Source: Gemmatimonadota bacterium
Lineage (GTDB): Bacteria > JAAXHH01
Direction of reading: 5' to 3'
NCBI GenBank assembly: GCA_026702745.1
Contig: JAPPBT010000060.1
Span: 1 to 64,000 of the forward strand
Length of the DNA: 64,000 bases
Numbering within the stretch: position 1 is the first letter of the stretch; the number at the start of each line of letters is the position of its first letter. Position numbers and translations under genes: made by a program. This document shows, one piece after another, positions 43,144 through 52,707 of the stretch. Under the pieces are notes generated by a model, which did no database searches, had not been told where the DNA came from, and worked only from the letters and a program-made list of their open reading frames with translations.

Positions 43144-43435
43144 GGGTCCTCCGGTAGGTTTGGGCCTGTTGGTTTGAACCAATGGGGCCGATTTACTGTC
43201 TTTCCAAAAACAGGGATATCAAAATAGTCCCGGCACTACCTGTCTGCAAGCATTATCGCCTGCCGCCATGGTCTGGCGGACCGGTCGTTCCAGCACGTCT
43301 TATTTCTTGACTAATCACCGTAATCGTTCCTTTAGTAACCCATACTTGCCGTGCAGGCCGGTCAGTTCTTTCGGTGTGCCCGCTCCATCGATTCCTTAGT
43401 CGTTCAAGTTCAATTTCAAATGGAGGCGGTCTCAC

Positions 43436-45034
43436 ATTTCGACGAATCCCCAAAGCCTCAAAACCACCATCCAGTGGATCGGGCTGATCGCGGGTCCGCT
43501 GCTCGCAGTCCTGCTCTACAGCCTGCTGCCCCACGCGTATCCGATCAGCACGGGCGAGACGGTGAAATTCTCGAACGCGGGCCGGGCCACGACGGCCCTG
43601 GCGGTGTGGATGGCGGTCTGGTGGATGACGGAGGCCGTTGAACTATACGCCACGGCGCTCCTGCCCCTGGTCGCCCTTCCCATGACCGGCGCGGCCTCGG
43701 TGCGCGCGGCGGCCGCGCCTTACGCCCACGAACTGATCTTCCTCTTCATGGGCGGCTTTCTCATTGCCCTCGCCATGCAGCGTTGGGGCCTTCATCGGCG
43801 CATGGCCCTCAGAGCGCTGCGCGCGGCCGGCGACCACCCGGCGGGCATCGTGGCCTGCTTCATGGGGGTGACGGCCTTCTTCAGCATGTGGGTGTCCAAC
43901 ACGGCCACCGCGGTCATGATGTTGCCCATCGCGCTGAGCATCATCGCCCTGGTCGAGCAGGTGGAGCCCGGAAGCGTGGGAGGCGGCGGGAGCGGCGGGT
44001 CGGAAGACGACGGCGGTGTGACGGCCGGCGGTGTGGCGGCAGGCGTCGAAAACGCCGGTCCCGGTTCGAAGACCCGTCCTCATTTCGCCCTGTGCCTGCT
44101 CCTGGGTATCGCCTACGCGGCGTCCATCGGCGGCATCGGTACGATCATCGGTACACCTCCCAACGTCTTCCTCGCTTCCTTCATCCAGTCCAGCCTCGGC
44201 CAGGAGATCAGCTTCGTGCGGTGGATGGGCGTGGGGCTTCCCCTGGTGGCCGTCTTCCTGCCGCTGGCCTGGCTGATGCTGACCCGGGTCCTCTATCCCC
44301 TGCGGGGCGAGCGCATCGAGGGGAGCAGGGAAGTGACGGAAAGGGCCTACCGGGAACTGGGCGTGATGTCGCGGGGGGAAAGGGTCGTCCTGGCGGTGTT
44401 CCTGCTTGCGGCCGTGTCGTGGATCGCGAGGCCGCTGCTGGTGCGCTTCCAGATCGGAGACATGCACCCGCTGGCGGGCCTGTCTGATCCGGTCATCGCC
44501 ATGGTCGCGGCGCTGGTCCTCTTCGTCGTGCCGGTGGACGTGAAGCGGCGGGTGTTCGTCATGAACTGGGAAACGGCCCTGAAGATTCCCTGGGGGATCC
44601 TCCTGCTTTTCGGAGGCGGGCTCAGCCTGGCGGCGGCCATCCGGGTCAACGGCGTGGGGGAGTACATCGGGCACCAGCTTGGGATCCTGTCCGGCATCCC
44701 TGTTTTTTTGCTCGTCATGGCTGTCATCGCTTTGGTGATCTTCCTCACGGAACTGACCAGCAACACGGCCACCACGGCCACGTTCATCCCCATCCTGGCC
44801 GCCCTGGCGCCGGTTTTCGAACTGCACCCCTTCATGCTGATCGTACCGGCCGCCATCGCCGCAAGCTGCGCCTTCATGCTGCCGGTCGCCACGCCGCCCA
44901 ACGCCATCGTTTTCGGGTCCGGCCACGTCACCATCCAGCAGATGATCCGCGCCGGGTTCTGGCTGAACCTGGCCGGCGTCGTCCTGATTACCGTGCTCGC
45001 ATATACGGTGATGATGCGGATGCTGGGCGTTTAG
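43436..45034 (+). CDS. SLC13/DASS-family sodium:dicarboxylate or anion permease, probable ATT start
   Basis: About 532 residues. Typical DASS features: WMAVWWMTEAVELYATALLPL, the two SNT motifs MWVSNTATAVMM and ELTSNTATTATF, and IGGIGTIIGTPPNVFLASF. Moves di- or tricarboxylates, or sulfate, with Na+. The GTG at 43562 would remove the first membrane helix (IQWIGLIAGPLLAVLLYSLLP), which is encoded in the same frame. Upstream in that frame there is no ATG, GTG or TTG before the stop at 43397, but ATT at 43436 lies 9 nt after a perfect GGAGG (43422-43426). A Gly/Ser/Val-rich low-complexity insertion sits after IIALVEQVEPG. Confidence 0.82.
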   Translation: MSTNPQSLKTTIQWIGLIAGPLLAVLLYSLLPHAYPISTGETVKFSNAGRATTALAVWMAVWWMTEAVELYATALLPLVALPMTGAASVRAAAAPYAHELIFLFMGGFLIALAMQRWGLHRRMALRALRAAGDHPAGIVACFMGVTAFFSMWVSNTATAVMMLPIALSIIALVEQVEPGSVGGGGSGGSEDDGGVTAGGVAAGVENAGPGSKTRPHFALCLLLGIAYAASIGGIGTIIGTPPNVFLASFIQSSLGQEISFVRWMGVGLPLVAVFLPLAWLMLTRVLYPLRGERIEGSREVTERAYRELGVMSRGERVVLAVFLLAAVSWIARPLLVRFQIGDMHPLAGLSDPVIAMVAALVLFVVPVDVKRRVFVMNWETALKIPWGILLLFGGGLSLAAAIRVNGVGEYIGHQLGILSGIPVFLLVMAVIALVIFLTELTSNTATTATFIPILAALAPVFELHPFMLIVPAAIAASCAFMLPVATPPNAIVFGSGHVTIQQMIRAGFWLNLAGVVLITVLAYTVMMRMLGV

Positions 45035-45149
45035 TGCACCTGCTTCGCCGCATTGCCGACGGAAGGGCCGCCGGCATCGTCGCCGACGGGGCGAATTCCC
45101 ACTGAGTATCCAACAGGTGTAACGCACCCCGCGTCCCGCGGAGTCGGAC

Positions 45150-47600
45150 ATGCTTATCAGCGACCTGGTCTTCGCACTACGGCACTTAAGCCGCAACAAG
45201 GGCTACACCCTGGTCAACGTCCTGGGCCTGGCAGTCGGCATGGCTTGCGCCATCCTGATCTTCCTCTATGTCGGGCACGAACTGAGCTATGACCGCTACC
45301 ACGAGCACTCCGACCGGATGTACCGGGTCGTGCTCAACGACAACGCAAAAACACCCCGCAGCGTGGGGCCGGCGCTACAGGCCGACTTCCCTGAGGTACA
45401 GGACCTGCTGCGTTTGCACCCCACGACCGGCACCTGGGTCATGAAGTACGAAGACCGGATTTACTACGAAAGAGCGGTCTACTGGGCGGAAAGCTCACTG
45501 TTCGACTTCTTCGCGCTGCCCCTGGTCCAGGGAGATCCGGATCGCGCGCTCGAAGCGCCGTACACCCTGGTCATCAGCGAAGATACGGCCCGCAAGTATT
45601 TCGGCGACGAAGATCCCATGGGCAAGACGATCGTCGCCGACAACGGCTTCATGCTGTTGACCGTCACCGGGGTCATGGAAAACATGCCGGCGAACACCCA
45701 TTTCCAGGCCGATTTCTTTATTTCGCTGGCATCGGGGTACGAGGAGTACGGTCGTTGGTCCCGGGAGAACTGGGATTCCTTCTTCTTCTACACCTACATC
45801 ATGCTGGAACAAGGGGTTTCACCGACGGACCTGGCCGCGAAGCTTCCCGGCTTCGTGGACCGGCACGTGGGAGAGCAGCTTCAGCGGCGCGGCGGCCGCT
45901 ACGAGTTCTCCCTTCAACCGGTCACCGACATCCACCTGCATTCCCACCTCGAGAACGAGCCCGGCGCCAACACCGACGTCAGCTATGTCTATATCCTGTC
46001 GGCCATGGGGCTGTTCATCCTGGTGATCGTCAGCATCAACTACGTGAACCTGTCCACCGCGCAGTTCGTCCACCGGGTGCGGGAGATCGGCATGCGGAAG
46101 GTACTCGGCGCGTCAAGGTTGCACCTGGTCCGGCAGTACCTGGGAGAGTCCGTCCTGCTGGCTTTTGCGGCCCTGCTGATCGCCCTGCTGGCGGTATGGC
46201 TCGTATTTCCCTGGTTCGATGGGCTGACGGGCGTGCCGGCATCGGCCCGGTTCATGGGACATTTCATGTGGTGGGTAGCCCTGCCGGCCGTTGCGATCTT
46301 CACCGGCCTGTTGTCCGGAGGCTATCCGGCCATCCGGCTCTCCGCCTTCGGGACAATTCCAGGGCTGAAGGAGGGCCGATCAGGCCGGCCAGGCCGATCA
46401 GGGCGCCCTGGCCAATCAGGCCGGCCAGGCCAATCAGGCCGGCCGTACGAAACGGACCGGGCCATTATCAGGAAGCTGCTCGTGGTCGTCCAGTTCGCCA
46501 TCTCCATCACGCTGATCATCGGCACGGGGGTCCTGTTCAGCCAGATCAGCTACATTCAGAACAGGCACCTGGGTTTCGACAAGGAGCAGGTAATCGCCAT
46601 TCCCTCGATCGCCGAGGTGGCCTACAAGTACCAGCCCTGGAAGGACGAACTGCTCGGGCACAGCGGGGTGGTTGACGCGAGTCAGGGCGTATACCTGCCC
46701 GGACTGGAGGGGAACATCGGGTGGGTGACCTCAGAAACGGCCTGGCGCGTTGATGATCCGGACCAGGTCAAGCACGACCTCCAGGGCATTATCGTCTCGG
46801 CGGGTTACGCGGAGACACTGGGCCTCGAACTGCTGGCGGGAAGGTCGTTCAGCGGTCCGTTGGACAGCCAGGCCGAATCCGACAAGATCCTGCTCAACGA
46901 GTCCGCCCTCCGGGTCCTGGGCTGGGATACTCCGGAAGAGGCCCTGGGCCGCCAGGTCCGGTTCGGCATCGGCATGACGCAGACGGTCATCGGCGTCGTC
47001 CGGGATTTTCACCTTCGCTCGCTACACCTGCCCATCGAACCCCTCGTGATCCTTTACGGCCGTGGACAACTCATCGCCGTCAGGTTCCAACCCGGGGACA
47101 CGACGGGCACGCTGGAATTTATGGAACAGGCCTGGGCCCGCCATTTTCCCGATTTCCCCTTCGCCTTCTCTTTTATCGACGAGGATATCGACAGGCTCTA
47201 CCGGGCCGAACAGCGCATCGGGTACCTCTTCGCGGTCTTCGCCCTGGTGGGGGTGCTGCTCGCCTGTCTGGGCCTCTTCGCGCTGGTCTCCTACACGGTC
47301 GAGCGCCGGGTCCGGGAGATCGGCATCCGAAAAGCGCTAGGCGCCACCGTGCGCCGCATGCTCGCCCTGCTGTCCGCCGAATTCGTGGGCCTCGTGCTCC
47401 TCGCCAACGCCCTCGCCTGGCCGGCCGCATGGCTGATCATGAGCCGCTGGCTCGAGTCCTTCGCATACCGGATCGACTTGGGATGGGGGCTCTTCTTCGC
47501 CGCCTGTGGCGTGGCCCTGCTGATCACGGTGCTGACCATCGGATACCACGTGACCCGGACCGCGCTGGCCAATCCGGCCGAAGTGCTGCGCGGCGAGTGA
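45150..47600 (+). CDS. Large FtsX/MacB-like ABC permease 1
   Basis: 816 residues: transmembrane helix (about 20-42, VNVLGLAVGMACAILIFLYV), periplasmic MacB-type domain, FtsX helices with VREIGMRKVLGASRLHLVRQ, a second periplasmic domain, and final FtsX helices with VREIGIRKALGATVRRML. Ends ANPAEVLRGE. This double FtsX arrangement is typical of MacB-type efflux or lipoprotein-export permeases, yet no ATPase gene is nearby. In the linker before the second half (residues about 408-435) lies a collagen-like Gly-Arg-Pro-Gly-Gln/Arg-Ser repeat encoded by 18-bp units (46378-46444), absent in permeases 2 and 3. About 115 bp after the DASS gene. Confidence 0.9.
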   Translation: MLISDLVFALRHLSRNKGYTLVNVLGLAVGMACAILIFLYVGHELSYDRYHEHSDRMYRVVLNDNAKTPRSVGPALQADFPEVQDLLRLHPTTGTWVMKYEDRIYYERAVYWAESSLFDFFALPLVQGDPDRALEAPYTLVISEDTARKYFGDEDPMGKTIVADNGFMLLTVTGVMENMPANTHFQADFFISLASGYEEYGRWSRENWDSFFFYTYIMLEQGVSPTDLAAKLPGFVDRHVGEQLQRRGGRYEFSLQPVTDIHLHSHLENEPGANTDVSYVYILSAMGLFILVIVSINYVNLSTAQFVHRVREIGMRKVLGASRLHLVRQYLGESVLLAFAALLIALLAVWLVFPWFDGLTGVPASARFMGHFMWWVALPAVAIFTGLLSGGYPAIRLSAFGTIPGLKEGRSGRPGRSGRPGQSGRPGQSGRPYETDRAIIRKLLVVVQFAISITLIIGTGVLFSQISYIQNRHLGFDKEQVIAIPSIAEVAYKYQPWKDELLGHSGVVDASQGVYLPGLEGNIGWVTSETAWRVDDPDQVKHDLQGIIVSAGYAETLGLELLAGRSFSGPLDSQAESDKILLNESALRVLGWDTPEEALGRQVRFGIGMTQTVIGVVRDFHLRSLHLPIEPLVILYGRGQLIAVRFQPGDTTGTLEFMEQAWARHFPDFPFAFSFIDEDIDRLYRAEQRIGYLFAVFALVGVLLACLGLFALVSYTVERRVREIGIRKALGATVRRMLALLSAEFVGLVLLANALAWPAAWLIMSRWLESFAYRIDLGWGLFFAACGVALLITVLTIGYHVTRTALANPAEVLRGE
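46378..46444 (+). repeat. 18-bp tandem repeats coding a collagen-like linker in permease 1
   Basis: Units 46378-46395, 46396-46413 and 46414-46431 plus a partial unit to 46444, each like (G/A)ATCAGGCCGGCCAGGCC. Six codons per unit (Q/R-S-G-R-P-G), so copy-number change keeps the frame. Confidence 0.9.
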
Positions 47601-47669
47601 TACGTGGAATAGTAAAGGCAGGGAGGTACAATCCGACCGAAATGGCGCGCAGGGAGTAGGGCCGGGCCG

Positions 47670-48674
47670 CTACTGTCCCAGCACGAGGTCCCGCCCCGCC
47701 ACCAGGCTGGCCATCTTGCGGTCCGCCACGCTTCGGGGGAGCATCCAGAACCCGCAGTCGGGGTGCACCCAGCGCACGCGCTTCGGTCCGAGCACGTCGA
47801 CGGCATGTTCGATGCGGCGGGCAACCTCGTCCGGTGATTCCACGCCGTTGTCCTTGATGTCGACCACGCCCACACCCAGCGCGATGTCTTCGCGCAGATC
47901 CCTGAACATCGGCAGTTCGTCGTAACCCCTGCGGGCGAACTCCAGGACGAGATGGTCGACATCCAGGTTGTTCAGGAATACCATCAGGTCATTCCACAGG
48001 CCGGACTGGATGCTCTGCCCGCCGTAGTTGCCGAAGCAGAGGTGCAATCCCTTCTCTCCCTGCACCGCACCGAGCACGTGGTTGACGGGTTCGTGGGCCC
48101 AGTCCGCGTCCTCGGGATGGCCGGTCAGGTTGGCCTCGTCCACCTGCAGGACCGGCGCGTCGATCTCGGCGACCTGCCTGCGCAACACCTCGGCGATGTC
48201 CATCGACATGGCGCGCAGATCGCCGTAATGCTCGTCCAGGAGCGTCTTGGCCAGCATGTAGGGTGAGGTGACCGTGAACTTGAGCGTGCGGTCGGTGAGC
48301 GTTCGCATTGACTGCCACGCGGCCGGCAGGTTGAGTGCGCCTTCCCCGATCTTGCCGCGCACGATGCCGCCGGGCGTGCTGCGGAAAGCCATTCCCTCGC
48401 GCTTCCGAAAATCGGCGAGGATCTCGCGGGAGACCTCCGTCGTGATCCCGGACATGGGCCGGATGAAGTACTCGATCATCCCGTTGGTCTCCGGGTGGCC
48501 GACATCGAAGCGCGACAGCTCCCCGTCGGTGAGGACGTCGATCCCGGCCAGTTCCTGGGTCTTCAGGATCACCTTGGCCGCGTCGATCAGGTTGGGCGTG
48601 GTGGGATAGGCCGCCAGCCAGTCCGGGATGGGATAGCTGCCGACCACGGTGGTCTTGATTGCGGGTTTTGACAT
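47670..48674 (-). CDS. Cobalamin-independent methionine synthase core-like protein
   Basis: 334 residues corresponding to the C-terminal catalytic barrel of MetE; the N-terminal MetE barrel is missing. Zinc ligands fit: H211 and C213 (HLCFGN), E245 (HLVLEF) and C307 (HPDCGFW). Such single-domain proteins include the core methionine synthases (MesA-D type) and epoxyalkane:CoM transferases, which transfer methyl or alkyl groups to a thiol. The ATG at 48674 follows GGGAG by 8 nt; an 8-residue longer frame is less likely. It lies on the opposite strand between FtsX-like permeases 1 and 2. The methyl donor is unknown. Confidence 0.85.
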   Translation of the reverse strand: MSKPAIKTTVVGSYPIPDWLAAYPTTPNLIDAAKVILKTQELAGIDVLTDGELSRFDVGHPETNGMIEYFIRPMSGITTEVSREILADFRKREGMAFRSTPGGIVRGKIGEGALNLPAAWQSMRTLTDRTLKFTVTSPYMLAKTLLDEHYGDLRAMSMDIAEVLRRQVAEIDAPVLQVDEANLTGHPEDADWAHEPVNHVLGAVQGEKGLHLCFGNYGGQSIQSGLWNDLMVFLNNLDVDHLVLEFARRGYDELPMFRDLREDIALGVGVVDIKDNGVESPDEVARRIEHAVDVLGPKRVRWVHPDCGFWMLPRSVADRKMASLVAGRDLVLGQ

Positions 48675-48930
48675 TACGGAAACTCCCTGGATAAGCAAGA
48701 ACCTGCTTCAGGATCGATCCGGTCGCAGGGCTTTTCAAATAACATGACGATGAAGAGAAATATACATTATGCATCTCGGCGTCGGTATTAATACAGACGC
48801 GTTGGCGTCAATTCCGAATGCAAGCGCAAATCAACAGTGTATCGCCGTCGCTGCGTTGTAAAGTACCGAATGTTCCTCCTGCACCTGTGAACGCTACAGA
48901 TCCACACGATCCGATTTCCGAATTCCTTAT

Positions 48931-51306
48931 ATGCTCAAGAGCTATATAACCATAGCGATTCGCCATATGGCCAGGGAAAAGGGCTATACGGCCATCAACG
49001 TCCTCGGCCTGGCCGTCGGGATGATCTGCGCCATGCTGATCTTCCTCTATGTCAGTTTCGAACTCAGTTACGACCGCTATCACGAGAAGGCGGACCGCCT
49101 GTACAGAGTGGCGGTCAACAACGACGCCAGGACGCCTCCGGCCCTGGCCTCGGCGCTTCAGGGGGACTTCCCCGAGATTTCGGGTTTCGTCCGGTTGCTC
49201 CCGACGACCGGTACCTGGATCATGAAACACGAAGAAAATATCTATTATGAGAACCGGGTCTACTGGGCGGACAGCGCCCTGCTGGAACTCTTTACCTTCC
49301 CGCTGATCCGCGGCGATTCCCGAACGGCCCTGGAAGCGCCCTACGCCGTCGTGATCAGCGAAGACACGGCCCGGAAATACTTCGGCGAAGAAGATCCGAT
49401 GGGCAAAACGATTATCGCCGACAACGGCTTCATGATGCTGACCGTTACCGGGGTCATGGAAAATACACCGCAAAATACCCACTTTCAGGCCGACTTCTTC
49501 ATTTCGCTGACCTCCGCGTCTCAGGAGGATCTCGGATACTGGTCGTGGATCAATTTCTACACGTACATCGCGCTGCCGGAGGGTCATTCGCACGCGGCCA
49601 TTGAGGAGCGGCTTCCCGCTTTCGTCAACAGGCACATCGGGGAAGGGCTCAGGGAACGGGGCGGCAGTTTCGAACTCTTTCTGCAGCCGGTGACGGACAT
49701 CCATCTTCATTCCAATCTCGAACACGAGACCGGCGCCAACAGCGATATCACCTATGTCTACATCCTTTCGGCCATAGCGCTCTTCATCCTGTCCGTCGCC
49801 TGTATCAATTTCATCAATCTGTCCATCGCCCGGTTTGCCGGCCGGACCAGAGAAGTGGGCTTGCGCAAGATGTTTGGCGCGTATCGTTTCCAGTTGATCC
49901 GGCAGTTCCTGGGAGAATCGGTCCTGGTAACCGCCATGGCGCTGGTGATCGCACTGGCGGCCATTTCATTGATCTCCCCGTATTTCGACAGCTTTGCGGG
50001 AAAACCGGTAACGACGGAATTCGCAGGCTCCGGTTTCTGGTGGCTCGTCCTTCCCGCCGGTGCACTGCTCGTGGGTTTGCTGTCCGGAAGCTACCCGGCG
50101 ATGCTGCTTTCCACCCTGCAGCCGGTTCAAAGCGTGAAGGGAGGGCCGCAACTCGCTGCGGCCGGAGGACTTTCGCGGAAGATCCTGGTGGTTATCCAGT
50201 TTACGATTTCCATCGTGATGATCATCAGCACGGGCATTCTGTTCAATCAGATGGCATACCTCCAGAGCAAGCATCCGGGTTTCGAAAAAGACCACGTGAT
50301 CGTGATACCGACTTTTAATGACGTCCTGGATAACTTTCAGCCATGGAAAGAAGCCTTGCTGCAACACACCGGCGTGGCCGCGGTGACCCATAGCAATTCC
50401 TTGCCGGGGCTGGCCGGCAACATAGGCCAGGTATCGACCGGCACGATACAGCGCGTCGATGATCCGGGCAATATCCGACATGACGTGCAGGGCCTGAACG
50501 TCGCGCTGGATTTCGTGGAGACCCTGGGCATGGAATTGCTCGCCGGCCGGTCGCATAGCGGTGCGATGTCCAGGGATTCCGAAGCGTTGAACATCGTAAT
50601 CAACAAGACCGCGCAGCGGGTGTTGGGTTGGAACACGCCGGAGGAGGCCATTGGCCAGGAAGTCCTTTTCGGTAGAGGCTGGACGGGAACGGTTATCGGT
50701 GTGGTCAGGGATTTTCATTTTCGATCGATGCATCTGAAGATAGAGCCGCTCGTGCTGTTTCTGGGCGGCGGTCTCCATCTGGCCGTCCGGCTACACCCAG
50801 GGGATCCGGGACGAGCACTGGATTACATTGAAAACCAGTGGTTGCGGATGTTCCCGGACTTTCCTTTTGCGTATACGTTTCTCGACGAGAACATCGAACG
50901 CCTGTACCGGTCGGAAGTACGGATCGGTTACGTATTCGGCGTATTCGCCCTGGTGGCTGTTTTCCTTGCCTGCCTGGGCCTGTTCGCGTTGGTTTCCTTC
51001 ACGATGGAACGAAGAACCAGGGAGATCGGCGTACGCAAAGCGTTGGGCGCTTCCGTCCAACAGGTGTTGGCGTTGCTGTCGGGTGAATTCGTGGGGCTCG
51101 TGCTCATCGCCAATGTCTTGGCCTGGCCGGCGGCCTGGCTGACCATGCAGCGCTGGCTGGAGTCCTTCGCCTACCGAACGGTGATCGGCTGGGAGATCTT
51201 TTTTCTTTCCGGCGTCACCGCCCTGCTGATCACGCTGGTCACCATCGGCTATCGCGTGGTTCGGACCGCACTCGCCAATCCGGCTGACGTGCTGAGGAAC
51301 GAGTGA
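48931..51306 (+). CDS. Large FtsX/MacB-like ABC permease 2
   Basis: 791 residues, same architecture as permease 1: first helix in GYTAINVLGLAVGMICAMLI, periplasmic domain starting FELSYDRYHEKADRLYRV, FtsX motif VGLRKMFGAYRFQLIRQ, second periplasmic domain, final FtsX motif REIGVRKALGASVQQVL and end ANPADVLRNE. The linker at about 405-420 is a short KGGPQLAAAGG. It shares an exact 32-bp stretch with permease 3 (48988-49019 and 52764-52795). The stop is 3 bp before ndh, so they are probably one transcript. The 256-bp upstream region holds nothing else recognisable. Confidence 0.9.
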   Translation: MLKSYITIAIRHMAREKGYTAINVLGLAVGMICAMLIFLYVSFELSYDRYHEKADRLYRVAVNNDARTPPALASALQGDFPEISGFVRLLPTTGTWIMKHEENIYYENRVYWADSALLELFTFPLIRGDSRTALEAPYAVVISEDTARKYFGEEDPMGKTIIADNGFMMLTVTGVMENTPQNTHFQADFFISLTSASQEDLGYWSWINFYTYIALPEGHSHAAIEERLPAFVNRHIGEGLRERGGSFELFLQPVTDIHLHSNLEHETGANSDITYVYILSAIALFILSVACINFINLSIARFAGRTREVGLRKMFGAYRFQLIRQFLGESVLVTAMALVIALAAISLISPYFDSFAGKPVTTEFAGSGFWWLVLPAGALLVGLLSGSYPAMLLSTLQPVQSVKGGPQLAAAGGLSRKILVVIQFTISIVMIISTGILFNQMAYLQSKHPGFEKDHVIVIPTFNDVLDNFQPWKEALLQHTGVAAVTHSNSLPGLAGNIGQVSTGTIQRVDDPGNIRHDVQGLNVALDFVETLGMELLAGRSHSGAMSRDSEALNIVINKTAQRVLGWNTPEEAIGQEVLFGRGWTGTVIGVVRDFHFRSMHLKIEPLVLFLGGGLHLAVRLHPGDPGRALDYIENQWLRMFPDFPFAYTFLDENIERLYRSEVRIGYVFGVFALVAVFLACLGLFALVSFTMERRTREIGVRKALGASVQQVLALLSGEFVGLVLIANVLAWPAAWLTMQRWLESFAYRTVIGWEIFFLSGVTALLITLVTIGYRVVRTALANPADVLRNE

Positions 51307-51309
51307 CTC

Positions 51310-52707
51310 ATGAAGCACGTCGTCATCGTCGGAGGGGGCTTCGCCGGTCTTAACGCGGCCAAGAAACTGGGCGGCTTGCGCGACGTCCGCGTCACCCTGG
51401 TCGACCGGCAGAACTACCATCTGTTCCAGCCGCTGCTCTACCAGGTCGCCATGGCCGGCCTGTCGCCCGCCGACATCGCCACGCCCATCCGAAGCGTGCT
51501 CGCACGCTGCCGAAACATCTCGGTGCTGCAGGGATCAGTCGAGGGGGTTGGCCTGCAGGCGGGGACCGTATCGGCGGATTTCGGCCGGCTGGCGTTCGAT
51601 TACCTGCTGCTCTGCTGCGGGTCGATGCCAAGTTACTTCGGCCACGGAGACTGGGAGGAGCACGCACCCAGCCTGAAGACGATTCCGCAGGCCACCGAGA
51701 TCCGGCGGCGCCTGCTGAGCGCTTTCGAGGCGGCGGAACGGACCGAAGATCTCGATACACGCCGCCGGCTCTTGACTTTCGTCGTCATAGGCGGCGGTCC
51801 GACCGGCGTCGAGCTGGCGGGCGCCATCGGGGAAATGAGCCGGTTCACACTCGCTCGGGACTTCCGCAACATCGACACCCGGCTTACGCGGGTCATCCTG
51901 ATCGAGTCCGGTCCGCGCATCCTCTCCATGTTCTCCGAGCAGCAGGCGGCCCGGGCGGCCCGGGACCTGGAAAAACTCGGCGTGCAGGTCTGGCCGAACA
52001 CCCTGGCGACGGGGATCGACGAACACGGCGTGCAGGCGGGCCCGGAGCGTATTGCGTCCTCCACGGTACTCTGGGCGGCCGGGGTACGGGGGGTTGAAGT
52101 CGCGGTTTCGGGGTCCGCGCAGGGCGATGAACTGGATGGGCGGCATGAGGAGGGCGGCGTCGAGACGGACCGCGGGGGCCGCGCAGAGCCGGATCCGATT
52201 GGCCGCGTGACGTTAGACCGCGGCGGTCGCGTGGTGGTCGACGAAGACTTGAGCATACCCGGCCACCCGAATGTGTTTGTCGCGGGCGACCAGGCCTGTT
52301 TCACCCACCAGACCGGCGCGCCGCTTCCCGGCACGGCGCCCGTGGCGATCCAGCAGGGCCGGTTCGTGGCGCGGACGATTTGTCGCGATCTCGTGGGCAA
52401 GCAGCGCGAGCCCTTCCGGTTCGTCGACCGGGGCCAGATGGCGACCATCGGACGCAGCCGCGCCGTGGCGGAAATCGGAAGGCTCAGGTTCTCCGGCTGG
52501 TTCGCGTGGATCACGTGGCTGGTGGTCCACGTCTACTTCCTCGTGGGATTCAGGAACCGGTTGCTCGTCGTGCTGCACTGGGCCTGGTCCTACGTGACAT
52601 TCCGGCGCGGCGCCCGGCTGATCGTCGAGCGCGAGTGGCGGTTCGGCAGGCGCAAGGACAAGACCGTGCCCGCCCGGGACGAAATCAGGACGGACGGGGA
52701 GGTATGA
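51310..52707 (+). CDS. ndh: Type II NADH dehydrogenase (NDH-2)
   Basis: 465 residues. Single-subunit FAD enzyme on the cytoplasmic face of the membrane passing electrons from NADH to quinone without proton pumping. FAD motif VIVGGGFAGLNAAKKLG (about 5-21), QNYHLFQPLLYQVAMAGL, NADH motif VVIGGGPTGVELAGAI (about 157-172), second FAD site HPNVFVAGDQA. Toward the C-terminus a hydrophobic anchor WFAWITWLVVHVYFLVGF. Residues about 260-300 are a Gly/Asp/Arg-rich insertion (DRGGR twice). Tightly placed: 3 bp after permease 2, and the permease 3 ATG overlaps its TGA. Confidence 0.93.
   Translation: MKHVVIVGGGFAGLNAAKKLGGLRDVRVTLVDRQNYHLFQPLLYQVAMAGLSPADIATPIRSVLARCRNISVLQGSVEGVGLQAGTVSADFGRLAFDYLLLCCGSMPSYFGHGDWEEHAPSLKTIPQATEIRRRLLSAFEAAERTEDLDTRRRLLTFVVIGGGPTGVELAGAIGEMSRFTLARDFRNIDTRLTRVILIESGPRILSMFSEQQAARAARDLEKLGVQVWPNTLATGIDEHGVQAGPERIASSTVLWAAGVRGVEVAVSGSAQGDELDGRHEEGGVETDRGGRAEPDPIGRVTLDRGGRVVVDEDLSIPGHPNVFVAGDQACFTHQTGAPLPGTAPVAIQQGRFVARTICRDLVGKQREPFRFVDRGQMATIGRSRAVAEIGRLRFSGWFAWITWLVVHVYFLVGFRNRLLVVLHWAWSYVTFRRGARLIVEREWRFGRRKDKTVPARDEIRTDGEV

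Noticed and set aside
52380-52703. Longer N-terminus of permease 3 inside ndh
   Set aside because: It would overlap 324 bp of ndh in another frame, and the paralogs begin at the position of ATG 52704.
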